The notes: generated from the sequence alone by a model not told the origin. DNA of 64,000 bases from JAAEQG01 sp043803085 (GCA_043803085.1 JAZDKM010000001.1:5301-69300), one strand, 5' to 3'; shown: positions 49,215 to 58,147, numbered from the stretch's first letter. Program-made: numbers and translations.

Positions 49215-50456
49215 ATGACCTGCAACGGACTTAGCATAACAGGCAACGGACAAGGTAGGCTGGTCGCGACTTGCGCCGCGGTCATGCTGCTCCTATCTGG
49301 GTGCCATCCGTGTGCCAAGCGCCTCGGCCCGGTGCACGCCATCTGGGTGACCCGCTTCGACTACAAGACGGCCGACGACGTGGTCCGCATCATCGACCAA
49401 TGTGCCGACGCCGGATTCAATAGCGTTTTATTCCAGGTGCGCGGCAACGCCACCGCCCTCTACGCCTCGCCCCATGAACCCTGGGCCGAAGAATTGGGCG
49501 GCGCGTACCCCGGTTTTGATCCGCTCGCTCTGGCCTGTCGGCGGGCGCACCAACGCCACGTGCGGCTGCATGCCTGGGTGAACGTCTTGCCCGCCTGGAG
49601 GGGGAAGCAGCCGCCGGAACATCCCGAGCAGCTCTATCACCAGCATCCCGAGTGGTTCTGGTACGACCAGCACGGTCAGCGGCAGCCTTTGACGAGCTTT
49701 TATGTAAGCCTTAATCCTTGTCTTCCCGAGGTCCGTGCATATCTGGTGGAAGTATTCCGTGACCTGGTATCCCGCTATGACGTGGACGGTCTGCACATGG
49801 ATTACATCCGTTTTCCGAACGAGCCTCCGGCTACGCCCCCAGGCTCCGGCCTGGACTATCCCCGCGATCCGCGGACGCTGGAGTTGTTCGCCAAGGAGAC
49901 TGGCTTGAAGCCCGACGAGGACCCGCCGGCCTGGGACCGTTGGCGCACGGAGCAAGTCACCCGGCTGGTGGCCGACATCCATGACATGATCCGCCGCACT
50001 AAACCCGCTGCGGTCCTCTCGGCCGCGGTCGGGGCAGTGCGGGCGAATGCCTTGACCCATTTCCAGGACGCCCAGCGCTGGACGGCCAACGGCATTATCG
50101 ATGTGGTTTACCTGATGAACTACACGGACAACCCCGAGCTCTTCGAACAGAGGCTGGAACCCTGGCTGGAGGACCCCCACGGAGTAGGGGTGGTGCCCGG
50201 GCTCTGGTTTGGCTCCACCGATAATCGTTCCGCGGCGGAAGGCCTCCCGGCGGTCCGAAGGCAAATCGAAATCGCCCACGAAAAAACCGGCAGCTTCTGC
50301 GTCTTCGCCTATTCGTCGCTGTTCGATTCGCCCGGTGAGCGCGGGAAGGTTGAAGACGAGGCCCAACACCACGTACGCGAGTTGCGGCGGAGGGAGTTGA
50401 TCCCCTTTATTCGGTCCCTTGGTGGTGCCGGACCGGCCCTGCGGGTGGCCAAGTGA
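49215..50456 (+). CDS. GHL10-type glycosidase-like lipoprotein
   Basis: 413 aa from ATG 49215 (AGGAG eight bases upstream). Lipoprotein signal, lipobox LLSGC near residue 30. The GHL10 barrel has AIWVTRFDYKTADDVVRII, NSVLFQVRGNATALYAS, DGLHMDYIRFP and VYLMNYTDN. It is a single-domain version, unlike the two larger GHL10 proteins at 31.8-36 kb. It starts ten bases after the symporter stops, so it is the third gene of the murQ operon. A periplasmic role in releasing the transported sugar is likely. Confidence 0.9.
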   Translation: MTCNGLSITGNGQGRLVATCAAVMLLLSGCHPCAKRLGPVHAIWVTRFDYKTADDVVRIIDQCADAGFNSVLFQVRGNATALYASPHEPWAEELGGAYPGFDPLALACRRAHQRHVRLHAWVNVLPAWRGKQPPEHPEQLYHQHPEWFWYDQHGQRQPLTSFYVSLNPCLPEVRAYLVEVFRDLVSRYDVDGLHMDYIRFPNEPPATPPGSGLDYPRDPRTLELFAKETGLKPDEDPPAWDRWRTEQVTRLVADIHDMIRRTKPAAVLSAAVGAVRANALTHFQDAQRWTANGIIDVVYLMNYTDNPELFEQRLEPWLEDPHGVGVVPGLWFGSTDNRSAAEGLPAVRRQIEIAHEKTGSFCVFAYSSLFDSPGERGKVEDEAQHHVRELRRRELIPFIRSLGGAGPALRVAK

Positions 50457-50685
50457 GCGTGCTCCCGCCGGTCGGGCCCATCGGGGCGACGCGCAAGTCC
50501 ACCGCCGGAACCGGCATACCCAGCGCAGAGCCTTGTATCACGCCCCCTGTACGGGTACACTGGAAGCGGCCCTGCCTCGGGAGCAAAGGGTTACCCTCGG
50601 CGGAAAGGAGACCTTTTGAGACCGCGGTGTAGGATGCACGTGGCGGAAATCGGTTAGCAGTCCGGACTCCGCGAGGGGGTGAAGG

Positions 50686-53600
50686 ATGGCATCGCGCAAC
50701 ATTATCCATGTAGCAGCTTTTGTTCTCGGCACAGTGGGGTTGGCCAATCCCGGCGGCGGGCAGGAAGGCGCAGACCAGGCCGACAGCGAACATCAGGCCC
50801 CGGTCTACCATGGTAGGGCAATGGCCGTTGGCGACCCTGATGCCGCCGAAGCCATCCAGCACGTGCTCGCCCAGGCGGCCTGGGTCGCCACGGAAGACGG
50901 GCAACCCCTGATCCCTGCCGGAACCACGGTCGACCGTGTCGAGTGGGACGCCCATGTGGTCCTTATCGACCTCACCTTACCCGACGGTTGGGCAGGGTGG
51001 CGGCTTTCCCTGGGAGAAATGGAGGCCCTTGCCCAAGCCCTCGGTTATCCCTTTATGGGCGACCCCGCGTTCGGCGGAACGGTAGTGCGCGTTCGGGTGG
51101 GACCAGACCAACGCTATGGCGCCTTGGAGGATTTCGTGGTGCCCTCCTGGCCCTCGCCGCGGATTGAGGCGGAACCCGCAGAAATCCCGACACCCCGCCC
51201 CACCACACCAGCCGACCCGACGCCGCCCGACACAGCGCTGCGCGGACCCGTCACCCAGGCCCTCCGCCAACCGACCGGTGCTCTCTCGGGCGTGACCGTG
51301 TTTGCCTCCTGCGGTCACGGCTGGACCGCGGGAACCAGCACGTGGCTCCTCCAGCGCCCGGTGGTGTGGGTCATGAATGAGGACTACGCCAACCTCGACC
51401 AGCTCAATTACTTCGTGCACTACGCCTTCAACGCCGGGGCCACCGTGGTCCCCTTCCGACCGGTCGGATGGCAAGAACTCGAGATCGTCTTGGACAACGA
51501 TGATCCCGGGGTGACCTTTACCGGCACGTGGAACGACGGGAGCAGCAGCAAGTATTATGAGAACGCGGTGACACCCTCGGGAATCGTCTACAAATGGACC
51601 TCGTCCAATACGACGGAGACGGCCACCGCCCGCTATACCCCCGAGATCACCGTGCCCGACTTTTATCCGGTCTACGCCTTTACCATCGCCGCCGCCAACC
51701 GCACCCTTCAGACCTACCGCATCGGGCATGGCGGCGGGATCAGCGAAGTGAGCGCCGACCACCGCCTGGTCGGCAACGGTTGGATTTTCCTGGGCGAGTA
51801 TTACCTTCAGGCCGGCGGCGACAACTACGTGGAGATCACCAATGCCTCCCCACAGGCCGGAGCAATCATTGCCGATGCGATCCGGTGGGGTAATGGGATG
51901 GGCGACATCGTTCGGCCCGGGCCCGGAACCGTCAGCGGATACCCCCGCGAGGAGGAGTGCCAGCGCTACTGGGCCCACAGCGAACTGGGCAATAACGCCG
52001 TCGGTTTCACCGCCACGGAAATCTGGGACTCCGCCGGCTCCGACCAGGACGATAATATCTCCACCGGGGCCCGCTGGGCCCGGGAGATGAACCAGACCGA
52101 CTACAACAACGAGCGCTGGCGGCGGGTGCACCTGGAGTTCCACACCAACGCCTTCGACGGCTCCGCCCGCGGTTGCGTCGCCCTGGTCCACAGCTCCTCG
52201 CCCACCACCTACCAGACCCAGTACGCGACCTTCATGGCCAACGAGATCGACGCGGACATGCTCCTTCTGGACAGCGAGTTCGAGCATGACTGGTATGACC
52301 GGGCCAGCCCGACCTTAAGCGGGTCCTATGGGGCGATCAGCACGACGGCCAACGGCAACGAGTTCGACGCCACCATCATCGAGCTGGCTTTCCACGACAA
52401 CCAGTTGGACGCCGAACTGCTGCGCGACGACCGGGTGCGGGCGGCGCTGGCCCGCAGTTCGGTGCAGGGTATCGTCCGGTTCCTGAATAGTCTGTCGGGC
52501 AACCAGGTTCCGCTCGCTTTCGCCCCGGACACCCCGCGGAACGTCCGCGTGGAAGACGCGGGCAACGGGGACGTGGTTCTGTCATGGGCCGCCCCGCTCA
52601 GCGACGGGGCCCGCGGCGACCCCGCCACGGGGTACGTGATTTACCAATCCGGGGACGGCTACGGGTTCGGCGACCCGATCACGCTGGGCGGCGTGCTGAC
52701 CGCGACGATCTCCGGCGTACCGGTAGGCACTACACGGTATTTCCGCATCGCCGCGACCAATGCCGGCGGAGAATCGATGCCCTCCGAGGTCCTCACCGTG
52801 CGCCGACCGGATCAGGGCACGGCCACCGTCCTGCTGGTCAATGGGTTCGATCGGCTCCGGCGTCAGCAGAATCCCACCGCCTGGGTCGGCAGCACCATCG
52901 AGCGGCAAATCTGGCGGCGGAGCAACTCCTACGACTATGTCGATCAGCACGCCGAGGCCCTGGCTTCCGCCGGGGTGGGCTTCGCCTCCTGCGCCAACGA
53001 GGCGGTGATCGACGGTCAGGTGGTCCTGGACGACTACGCCATCGTGGTGTGGATCTGCGGCGAGGAGAGCACCGAGGACGCCACGTTCACCAGCACCGAG
53101 CAAACGCTGGTGACCACGTTCCTGAACAACGGCGGAGCCTTGTTCGTCTCCGGGGCCGAAATCGCCTACGACCTGGACGACCAGAACCACGGTCGGACAT
53201 TCTATGAAGGTACCCTCAAAGCCAATTTCGTGAGCCACGACGCCGGCACCTACAGCGCCAGCGGGACCGCCGGCGGAATCTTCAGCGATATCGGCCCGTT
53301 TGATTTCAATCCGGCCGGCGGCGCGCCCTATGATGTGGAGACCCCCGATCAAATCAGCCCGCAGACGGGTGCCGCAGCCTGCCTGACGTATGTGGGCGGC
53401 AGCGGGGGAGCGGCCGGCGTGCAGTACGACACCTGTGTCTACCGGACGGTCACCTTCGCCTTCCCCTTCGAGACCATCACCTCGGCCAGCCAGCGGGCTG
53501 CCATCATGGAACGGGTGATCGGTTATCTGGAGGCGACGAGCGGCCCCATACCCTTCGACTGGGACGAAGACTGTGTCCTCGAGCTTAGTCCCGACTATGC

Positions 53601-53745
53601 GTCGTTCGCGTTCTGCCTGAAAGGTCCGACCAGCCCCTATACCCCCGGGCACGCATGTCTGGTCCACGACGCTAACAGTGACATGCGAGTGGACTTGGCG
53701 GATTTCGCCCTCTTCCAGCAAGCCTTTGCCGCCGGCGGACCTTAG
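50686..53745 (+). CDS. Secreted amidase_3-like protein with inserted golvesin-like domain
   Basis: 1019 aa. Signal peptide (IIHVAAFVLGTVGLANPGGG). A small GerMN-like domain (~35-165). A zinc-amidase core split by an insertion: H in FASCGHGWTAG near 208, H in LEFHTNAFDG near 483, E in TIIELAFHDNQLD near 563, with a golvesin-like beta domain (~260-410) between the first two. Then a fibronectin type III unit (~605-705; NVRVEDAGNGDVVLSWAAP), a golvesin/xanthan-lyase-like C-domain (~705-945) and a dockerin-like end. It likely hydrolyses peptidoglycan outside the cytoplasm. Upstream 50457-50685 is a 229-base gap without a clear gene. Confidence 0.82.
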   Translation: MASRNIIHVAAFVLGTVGLANPGGGQEGADQADSEHQAPVYHGRAMAVGDPDAAEAIQHVLAQAAWVATEDGQPLIPAGTTVDRVEWDAHVVLIDLTLPDGWAGWRLSLGEMEALAQALGYPFMGDPAFGGTVVRVRVGPDQRYGALEDFVVPSWPSPRIEAEPAEIPTPRPTTPADPTPPDTALRGPVTQALRQPTGALSGVTVFASCGHGWTAGTSTWLLQRPVVWVMNEDYANLDQLNYFVHYAFNAGATVVPFRPVGWQELEIVLDNDDPGVTFTGTWNDGSSSKYYENAVTPSGIVYKWTSSNTTETATARYTPEITVPDFYPVYAFTIAAANRTLQTYRIGHGGGISEVSADHRLVGNGWIFLGEYYLQAGGDNYVEITNASPQAGAIIADAIRWGNGMGDIVRPGPGTVSGYPREEECQRYWAHSELGNNAVGFTATEIWDSAGSDQDDNISTGARWAREMNQTDYNNERWRRVHLEFHTNAFDGSARGCVALVHSSSPTTYQTQYATFMANEIDADMLLLDSEFEHDWYDRASPTLSGSYGAISTTANGNEFDATIIELAFHDNQLDAELLRDDRVRAALARSSVQGIVRFLNSLSGNQVPLAFAPDTPRNVRVEDAGNGDVVLSWAAPLSDGARGDPATGYVIYQSGDGYGFGDPITLGGVLTATISGVPVGTTRYFRIAATNAGGESMPSEVLTVRRPDQGTATVLLVNGFDRLRRQQNPTAWVGSTIERQIWRRSNSYDYVDQHAEALASAGVGFASCANEAVIDGQVVLDDYAIVVWICGEESTEDATFTSTEQTLVTTFLNNGGALFVSGAEIAYDLDDQNHGRTFYEGTLKANFVSHDAGTYSASGTAGGIFSDIGPFDFNPAGGAPYDVETPDQISPQTGAAACLTYVGGSGGAAGVQYDTCVYRTVTFAFPFETITSASQRAAIMERVIGYLEATSGPIPFDWDEDCVLELSPDYASFAFCLKGPTSPYTPGHACLVHDANSDMRVDLADFALFQQAFAAGGP

Positions 53746-54257
53746 CCCACAGCTCCTCTGCACGCAACGGTATAAGTGCCGTTCTTGAATGAAGATCGGC
53801 ATGGAAAGGGCAGGGTGGAGCCGCCTACCTAGTTAGGGGAACCCGGAGCAGGTCAAAGGCACGCTGTTGGAGCGGGGTCAGCTGGGCCGGCATCGGCTCA
53901 CTCCGCGCGATCTTTGGGTCGCGGTAGGGACCGCTCTTTCGGGCGGCCCCCCGCACAGATCCGTACGTGCAGCTTTCCCGCATACGGCCCCTACCTTGGG
54001 TGTTTGGCGTCGAAGCGATCGTTGGGATACGGGGTAAGCGCCAGAGCAACCGCATGTCAGTCCTGAATAGGCGGCAGGCCGGGTGACAGGTCTGGGGGGT
54101 AGACATGGGAGGCGCGCATCAGGCTGCGGCTGGCGTCTCCGCCGCCGAGGCGGGACCGAAGCATTTCTTCCACTCGCGCGGGATCAGTTCGTGCACGCGC
54201 TCGGCCACGCACTTCCACCCAGCACGAGTGTACTGACCCAGTTCCGGCCAGCCATCC
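53746..54257. other. Non-coding accessory stretch
   Basis: A 512-base gap after the amidase gene. Besides the intron domain V remnant, its minus strand reads VAERVHELIPREWKKCFGPA and a stop at about 54124-54250, a coding-looking 3' tail without a start that I cannot assign. A weak AACGG/CCGTT hairpin (53768-53785) follows the amidase stop. Confidence 0.4.
53957..53990 (-). ncRNA. Group II intron domain V-like remnant
   Basis: Read leftward the sequence is close to bacterial domain V: GGGCCGTATGCGGGAAAGC, then TGCACGTACGGATC, with a GAAA loop, paired CCGTA/TACGG and an unpaired two-base bulge. It is followed by CTGTGCGGGGGGCCGCCCG, typical of the intron 3' end. The catalytic GAGCC start is GGGCC here, and no intron-encoded reverse transcriptase is present, so it is a dead fragment. 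Confidence 0.6.
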
Positions 54258-54542
54258 TCACCTCCACCCCCGCCGCGCCGGCGGGAACGACGCCTTGCCC
54301 GCGATCCCCTCCGTCGGTTTCCGCCAGCCCGCGCCGTCGTCCGGCCGTCCCTCCCCGAACTCCTTCATCAGAATCCCCACCACCGCGTCTTCGAGCAGGT
54401 AGTACTCCGTGCCGTACAGGCACGCCTCCTCCTCCCCGCCTTCGCGGTCAGCCGACGGGATCATAATCCCCTTCTCAGCGAGCAACTCCTCGAACTCATC
54501 GACGATGCGGATGGCGATCTCGCGCGGTCGCTCCTGGTTCAT
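54258..54542 (-). CDS. Small conserved-looking protein, 94 aa
   Basis: Starts MNQERPREIAIRIVDEFEEL, with acidic-helix character and a EEEACLYGTEYYLLEDAVVG segment. Coding character is good to about residue 65; the last 30 residues are low-complexity and may be a frameshifted end. No enzyme motif is seen. It begins four bases after the 41-aa gene stops, so the two form an operon. I recall similar pairs in other genomes but not a function. Confidence 0.65.
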   Translation of the reverse strand: MNQERPREIAIRIVDEFEELLAEKGIMIPSADREGGEEEACLYGTEYYLLEDAVVGILMKEFGEGRPDDGAGWRKPTEGIAGKASFPPARRGWR

Positions 54543-54546
54543 CGGC

Positions 54547-54672
54547 TCACCACTCCACGATGAGATTCGGGCAGCAGCACGCGCAATCCCAGACTGCTTG
54601 CCGGACTGTCGGACTCTCGCGAATCAGCTCCGCCAGCGCCTTCGCCAACTCTTCCTTTTTCTGTAGATTCAT
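54547..54672 (-). CDS. 41-aa small protein, first gene of a two-gene operon
   Basis: MNLQKKEELAKALAELIRES, then TVRQAVWDCACCCPNLIVEW. One charged helix leads to a CACCC cysteine cluster, suggesting a metal or redox site or a small partner protein. ATG 54672 with GGAGG eight bases upstream is a strong start. The ribosome-binding site lies at the foot of a long hairpin. Confidence 0.65.
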   Translation of the reverse strand: MNLQKKEELAKALAELIRESPTVRQAVWDCACCCPNLIVEW

Positions 54673-54681
54673 GTTCGGCAC

Positions 54682-54717
54682 CTCCGAGCACCGCTTGAAA
54701 AAAGGCGGTGCTCGGAG
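54682..54717 (-). promoter_or_regulatory. Hairpin that covers the ribosome-binding site
   Basis: CTCCGAGCACCGC (54682-54694) and GCGGTGCTCGGAG (54705-54717) are a perfect 13-bp inverted repeat around a ten-base loop (TTGAAAAAAG). Read leftward, the distal arm contains the GGAG of the 41-aa gene's ribosome-binding site, so folding would mask it. On the other strand, A's in the loop make it unlike a normal terminator. Confidence 0.65.
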
Positions 54718-54858
54718 TATTGCCACCAATTGACTTGCAGGCATGGTGCTGGCTGGTGTTGGCCGCGGTGCGGAATTCGGCGGCTCAGCATGCCGTTCCG
54801 CTGCCGGGGCCACGTGGCGAGGGGATGTCGTGCTGCACTCCAACGCTGGAAAGGTGAT

Positions 54859-55992
54859 TCAGGGGGCTGTTTCGTCGTTCACGCCTGCTTCTGGGGCGGC
54901 GTCGACGGTCGTTGCCTGGTACAGGGGGATGACACAACGGAACCCCCAGCAAGGGCTCGAATCGTCCGGTCTGCCCGCGAAACGAAATGCCACGTGAAGC
55001 AGCCCGGCGTCGTCCTCCGCCCACCGTCCCCAGGACCCTCCGCGTAGGACCTTCTCATCGCCTGCCTTGGGGCCCGGCGGCTCCCGCATTAGAGATTCAG
55101 CGTAGTAGGTCGGCGAATACCAATCCAGACACCACTCGTACACGTTGCCGGCCATGTCATAGAGCCCAAACGGATTCGGCGCGAAGGCGCCCACCTGCGT
55201 CGTCGCTCCGATGTGCCCGTGAAAATTGGCACGGTTGGCGTCCGGGAGTTCGTCTCCCCAAGGGAATCTGCAATTCCGGCCGCCACGGGCCGCCCGCTCC
55301 CACTGCGCTTCTGTGGGCAAGGTGGCTCCCACGCATTTGGCATAAGCCCAGGCGTCGTACCAATTCACATTGGTTACTGGGTGCCCCGGGCTGAACGCCC
55401 ACGGCACTCCGTGCCCATTCGCCACATCCACGGTGTCATAGCGCGGCTGGGTAACGAGGCAGACATCTACGTAGTACGGGTGCAGGATGACCCGATGCTG
55501 CTGTCCGGCCCCGGCATCCTCCATGCCGACGTTGAAGCGAGCCGCGTTGCACCGGACCCACTGATAATCCTCTGGCGAACAGCCCATCAAGAAGCTTCCC
55601 CCGGGAATCAGCACCATCGGGGCGCCATCGCAGATGCGAACGACATGGACTGGCAGCCCGGTGAGCAAGTCCCATGGCACGCCGTCGGGGCCGACCCTGC
55701 ACTTGGGGCCCGACCGCCACCACACGGGTAACTCACCCGCAGCGGGCTTCACGCCGCGCCCGTCGCACCAGCGCCACCCGGCGGAGTTTATGCCGTATCG
55801 CGCCGCGCACAACAGGAGCCAATCCTCCTCTGCGGAGATCGGATCGTTGAGCGCACCCAGCAGACCGGGGGGCGACTGCAGGGCCCAGACCACTCGGCGC
55901 CTTCGAGTCGTCGATCGACAAGCGGACCGACCCGTCATCGAGGGGCACTGCTGGAGCCGGGCCCGCCTGCGCCATCGATCCCAGAAGCTCAC
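54859..55992 (-). CDS. Formylglycine-generating-enzyme-like (FGE-sulfatase family) protein
   Basis: 377 aa from GTG 55992, which overlaps the stop of the J-domain gene (GTGA). The FGE domain fills ~130-365: MVLIPGGSFLMG, HPYYVDVCLVTQPRY, PVTNVNWYDAWAYAKCVG, LPTEAQWERAARGG, YDMAGNVYEWCLDWY, VLRGGSWGRW, WGFRCV. The family includes sulfatase activators and many binding or regulatory proteins of C-type-lectin fold. The two cysteines that bind copper in true FGE are not evident, so a binding role is more likely. Third gene of a leftward Kelch - J-domain - FGE operon. Confidence 0.88.
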   Translation of the reverse strand: MSFWDRWRRRARLQQCPSMTGRSACRSTTRRRRVVWALQSPPGLLGALNDPISAEEDWLLLCAARYGINSAGWRWCDGRGVKPAAGELPVWWRSGPKCRVGPDGVPWDLLTGLPVHVVRICDGAPMVLIPGGSFLMGCSPEDYQWVRCNAARFNVGMEDAGAGQQHRVILHPYYVDVCLVTQPRYDTVDVANGHGVPWAFSPGHPVTNVNWYDAWAYAKCVGATLPTEAQWERAARGGRNCRFPWGDELPDANRANFHGHIGATTQVGAFAPNPFGLYDMAGNVYEWCLDWYSPTYYAESLMREPPGPKAGDEKVLRGGSWGRWAEDDAGLLHVAFRFAGRPDDSSPCWGFRCVIPLYQATTVDAAPEAGVNDETAP

Positions 55993-56912
55993 GGTCGATC
56001 CTTCATTAGCAAGGCGATGCGCGCCTGCGATTCGGGAGACAGGGCGGCCACCTGCGCTCGCAGACCACCCAGTTCCGTCTCCTGCTCTTGGATATCCGAC
56101 CTCGCCGCCGCGGCCATCTCGGCGAACAGATCCCGGCCCTGCTGCTCGGCATCCCGCCGGCGGCGCTTGAGCACCGCCAGATCGCTGTTCCACAAAGCGT
56201 CGATCTGCTGCTCCAGTTCAATAACGCGCTTCTCCAAGCGCTCGACCCGTGAGTGCAGCCAGTTGCGATACTCGTCCGGCTCCACGAAGACCGTCTTGAT
56301 GACGTCGCTGGCTTGCTCGGCGACCAGTTCCAGCCCTTCCAGGTCGCGGGCGCGGTAGAGGTCCCCGATCCGGGCCATCAGGCGCTCACACTCCTGCTTG
56401 GCACGGGGCTCCCGCTGGAGGTCGGGATGGAACCGAATCGCCAGTTTGCGGTACAGGCGACGGAGTAGCCGCTGATCGTCCGGGGAGACCTCACGGGCTC
56501 GCTCAGCCTCCGCGACCAGCTTTGCGTCGGTCTGGACCTCTTCTTCAAGGCGGCTCACGTTGTCCGCCAGCGACCGGGTCCGGGTCGCCACCCACTCGAG
56601 CAGTTCCTCCGGCGGCAACTCCGGGACTTGGGCCACGATGTCCAGCGCGGTGCGCAAGCGCTCCACCCGCAGCCGGGCGCGCTCCAGTTCCACATAGAGC
56701 GTACCCAGGGCCTGATGGTAGGCGACCCGAAACTGGGTCAGTTCGGCGGTCAGGTCCTCGTAGTCGCGCGAGAGGCATGCACAGCGGTCGCGGAGGATTT
56801 CCAAGCGGTGCTGGAGTTCGCCTTCGACCGCCTCGGCCGAACTCTCCACCGGCCAATGCCCGGAAAGCTCCTCGGGATCCAGGTCATCACGGTCATCGTA
56901 CAACTCGTTCAT
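55989..56912 (-). CDS. Coiled-coil protein with J-domain
   Basis: 307 aa from ATG 56912 (GGAGGAGG seven bases upstream). N-terminal ~35 residues are acidic; then a long coiled coil (RLEILRDRCACLSRDYEDL onward). A J-domain-like segment near residues 155-205 contains RLYRKLAIRFHPDLQREP with the HPD motif that stimulates Hsp70 ATPase. A second coiled coil fills the C-terminus (RVERLEKRVIELEQQIDAL). It is a probable DnaK co-chaperone or scaffold. It follows the Kelch gene by 20 bases and overlaps the FGE gene by four. Confidence 0.85.
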   Translation of the reverse strand: MNELYDDRDDLDPEELSGHWPVESSAEAVEGELQHRLEILRDRCACLSRDYEDLTAELTQFRVAYHQALGTLYVELERARLRVERLRTALDIVAQVPELPPEELLEWVATRTRSLADNVSRLEEEVQTDAKLVAEAERAREVSPDDQRLLRRLYRKLAIRFHPDLQREPRAKQECERLMARIGDLYRARDLEGLELVAEQASDVIKTVFVEPDEYRNWLHSRVERLEKRVIELEQQIDALWNSDLAVLKRRRRDAEQQGRDLFAEMAAAARSDIQEQETELGGLRAQVAALSPESQARIALLMKDRP

Positions 56913-56932
56913 GGGCACACCTCCTCCGGTTT

Positions 56933-58147
56933 TCATGCCAGGTGAATCATAAAGGTGTCGGACAACTCTCCGAGCGTTTCGTAGTAGTTGCCCACGGTGC
57001 GATTCCACTTACCCCCCACGCAGAACAACGCCCGGCGATGCCGGCAGTAGCAAGCCGCATGGCAGAACCGCCCGCGCGGCTGACCGGCTGCCGGCAGTTC
57101 GACACGCGAACCCTGCCACGTGGACAAGTCACAGCGCCACAAGTATGGCAACGAACTGGGGCCGCGGCCTTCAAGCAAAAGCCCGCCGTACACGAAGACC
57201 GCGTTTAGCTCCGGCACGTAGACCATCGCGTGGCCTTCGACCGGGGGCGGACCATCCCCGGAAACCCGAACCTCCTTCCAGCGGAGCGAGGCCAGGTCCA
57301 GGAGATGAAACGCCGGATCCTGCGATAAGGAGCGTTTGGACCCGCCGAAGAGAACCATGCGGTCGCCGGCCATGTCCACGGCGGCCGCGTGTAACCAGCG
57401 GGCTGCCGGGCGTGGTTTCCAGAACCGATCCTTGACTCGGGTCCAGGTGAGCGTCCCCAGGTCCCGCGTCCAGAGGTCGCACAGCGGGCGGAACGACTTG
57501 CCCGGGCCGGCGTTGCCGCCGAACAAAAGACAGCGATCGCGCTTTGAGTCGAGGACCAGACTCGCCCCGTACCGGGGGAGCGGCCACGGATGCTGGTGCT
57601 CGACGAAGTCCCACTGCAAGTGCTCAGGTCGGGTCAGGTCCAGGACGTAGAGCTCATCGACCGGCCGATCGTCCCCCGGCGGCCACCCCCCGAACCAGAT
57701 GAGCCGGTGGCGCTGGGCGTCCAGCACCACCGCCGGATGGCCGATGGAATCGGGTCGGAACCGTCGTCGGAACCGTCTCGGAGCGAGCTTATTATGCCAG
57801 CGCCGCAAGGGGCCGATCGTCCAGGTGAATTCGAAGCTCCAGATCCGGTCGTTGGACCAGCCCCCAAGCAGGAGGACCCGTTCATGGGCTTCGTCGGACA
57901 CGACGCAGTGTCCATGAAGCGGCCATGGACCCGGCTCGAGGGACTCTACGCGCGCCGGCTGCTTGGCCAGCTCGGACAAGCCCTGCCGCGCTAACGCATC
58001 TCCCGCGAGCACCCGCACCGGCAGGTTGGAGGGAACCTCCGCCAACGCCCCGCCACCAGACTCCAGAGCGGAGCACTCGCCGGCGTGCCCGGTTTCCTCA
58101 GAATCCAACGGCTTGCGTAGTTCGTTGTCCTCGGGCAGCGATTCCAT
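56933..58147 (-). CDS. Kelch-repeat beta-propeller protein
   Basis: 404 aa. Kelch/galactose-oxidase repeats from ~75: VLLLGGWSNDRIW, HRLIWFGGWPPGDD, RCLLFGGNAGPG, DRMVLFGGSKRS, NAVFVYGGLLLEG, each a blade with the aromatic/GG pattern. About six blades. No signal peptide, so it is cytoplasmic. The N-terminal ~70 residues are acidic and unassigned. ATG 58147 is preferred to an adjacent GTG at 58150. First gene of the Kelch - J-domain - FGE operon. It is likely a protein-interaction platform. 58151-58418 upstream shows no gene. Confidence 0.85.
   Translation of the reverse strand: MESLPEDNELRKPLDSEETGHAGECSALESGGGALAEVPSNLPVRVLAGDALARQGLSELAKQPARVESLEPGPWPLHGHCVVSDEAHERVLLLGGWSNDRIWSFEFTWTIGPLRRWHNKLAPRRFRRRFRPDSIGHPAVVLDAQRHRLIWFGGWPPGDDRPVDELYVLDLTRPEHLQWDFVEHQHPWPLPRYGASLVLDSKRDRCLLFGGNAGPGKSFRPLCDLWTRDLGTLTWTRVKDRFWKPRPAARWLHAAAVDMAGDRMVLFGGSKRSLSQDPAFHLLDLASLRWKEVRVSGDGPPPVEGHAMVYVPELNAVFVYGGLLLEGRGPSSLPYLWRCDLSTWQGSRVELPAAGQPRGRFCHAACYCRHRRALFCVGGKWNRTVGNYYETLGELSDTFMIHLA

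Noticed and set aside
54859..55100. Diversity-generating retroelement using the FGE-fold protein as its variable target
   Set aside because: The C-terminal VLRGGSW to WGFRC stretch looks like a variable region, but no template repeat, accessory gene or reverse transcriptase was found nearby; ordinary FGE domains share the motif.
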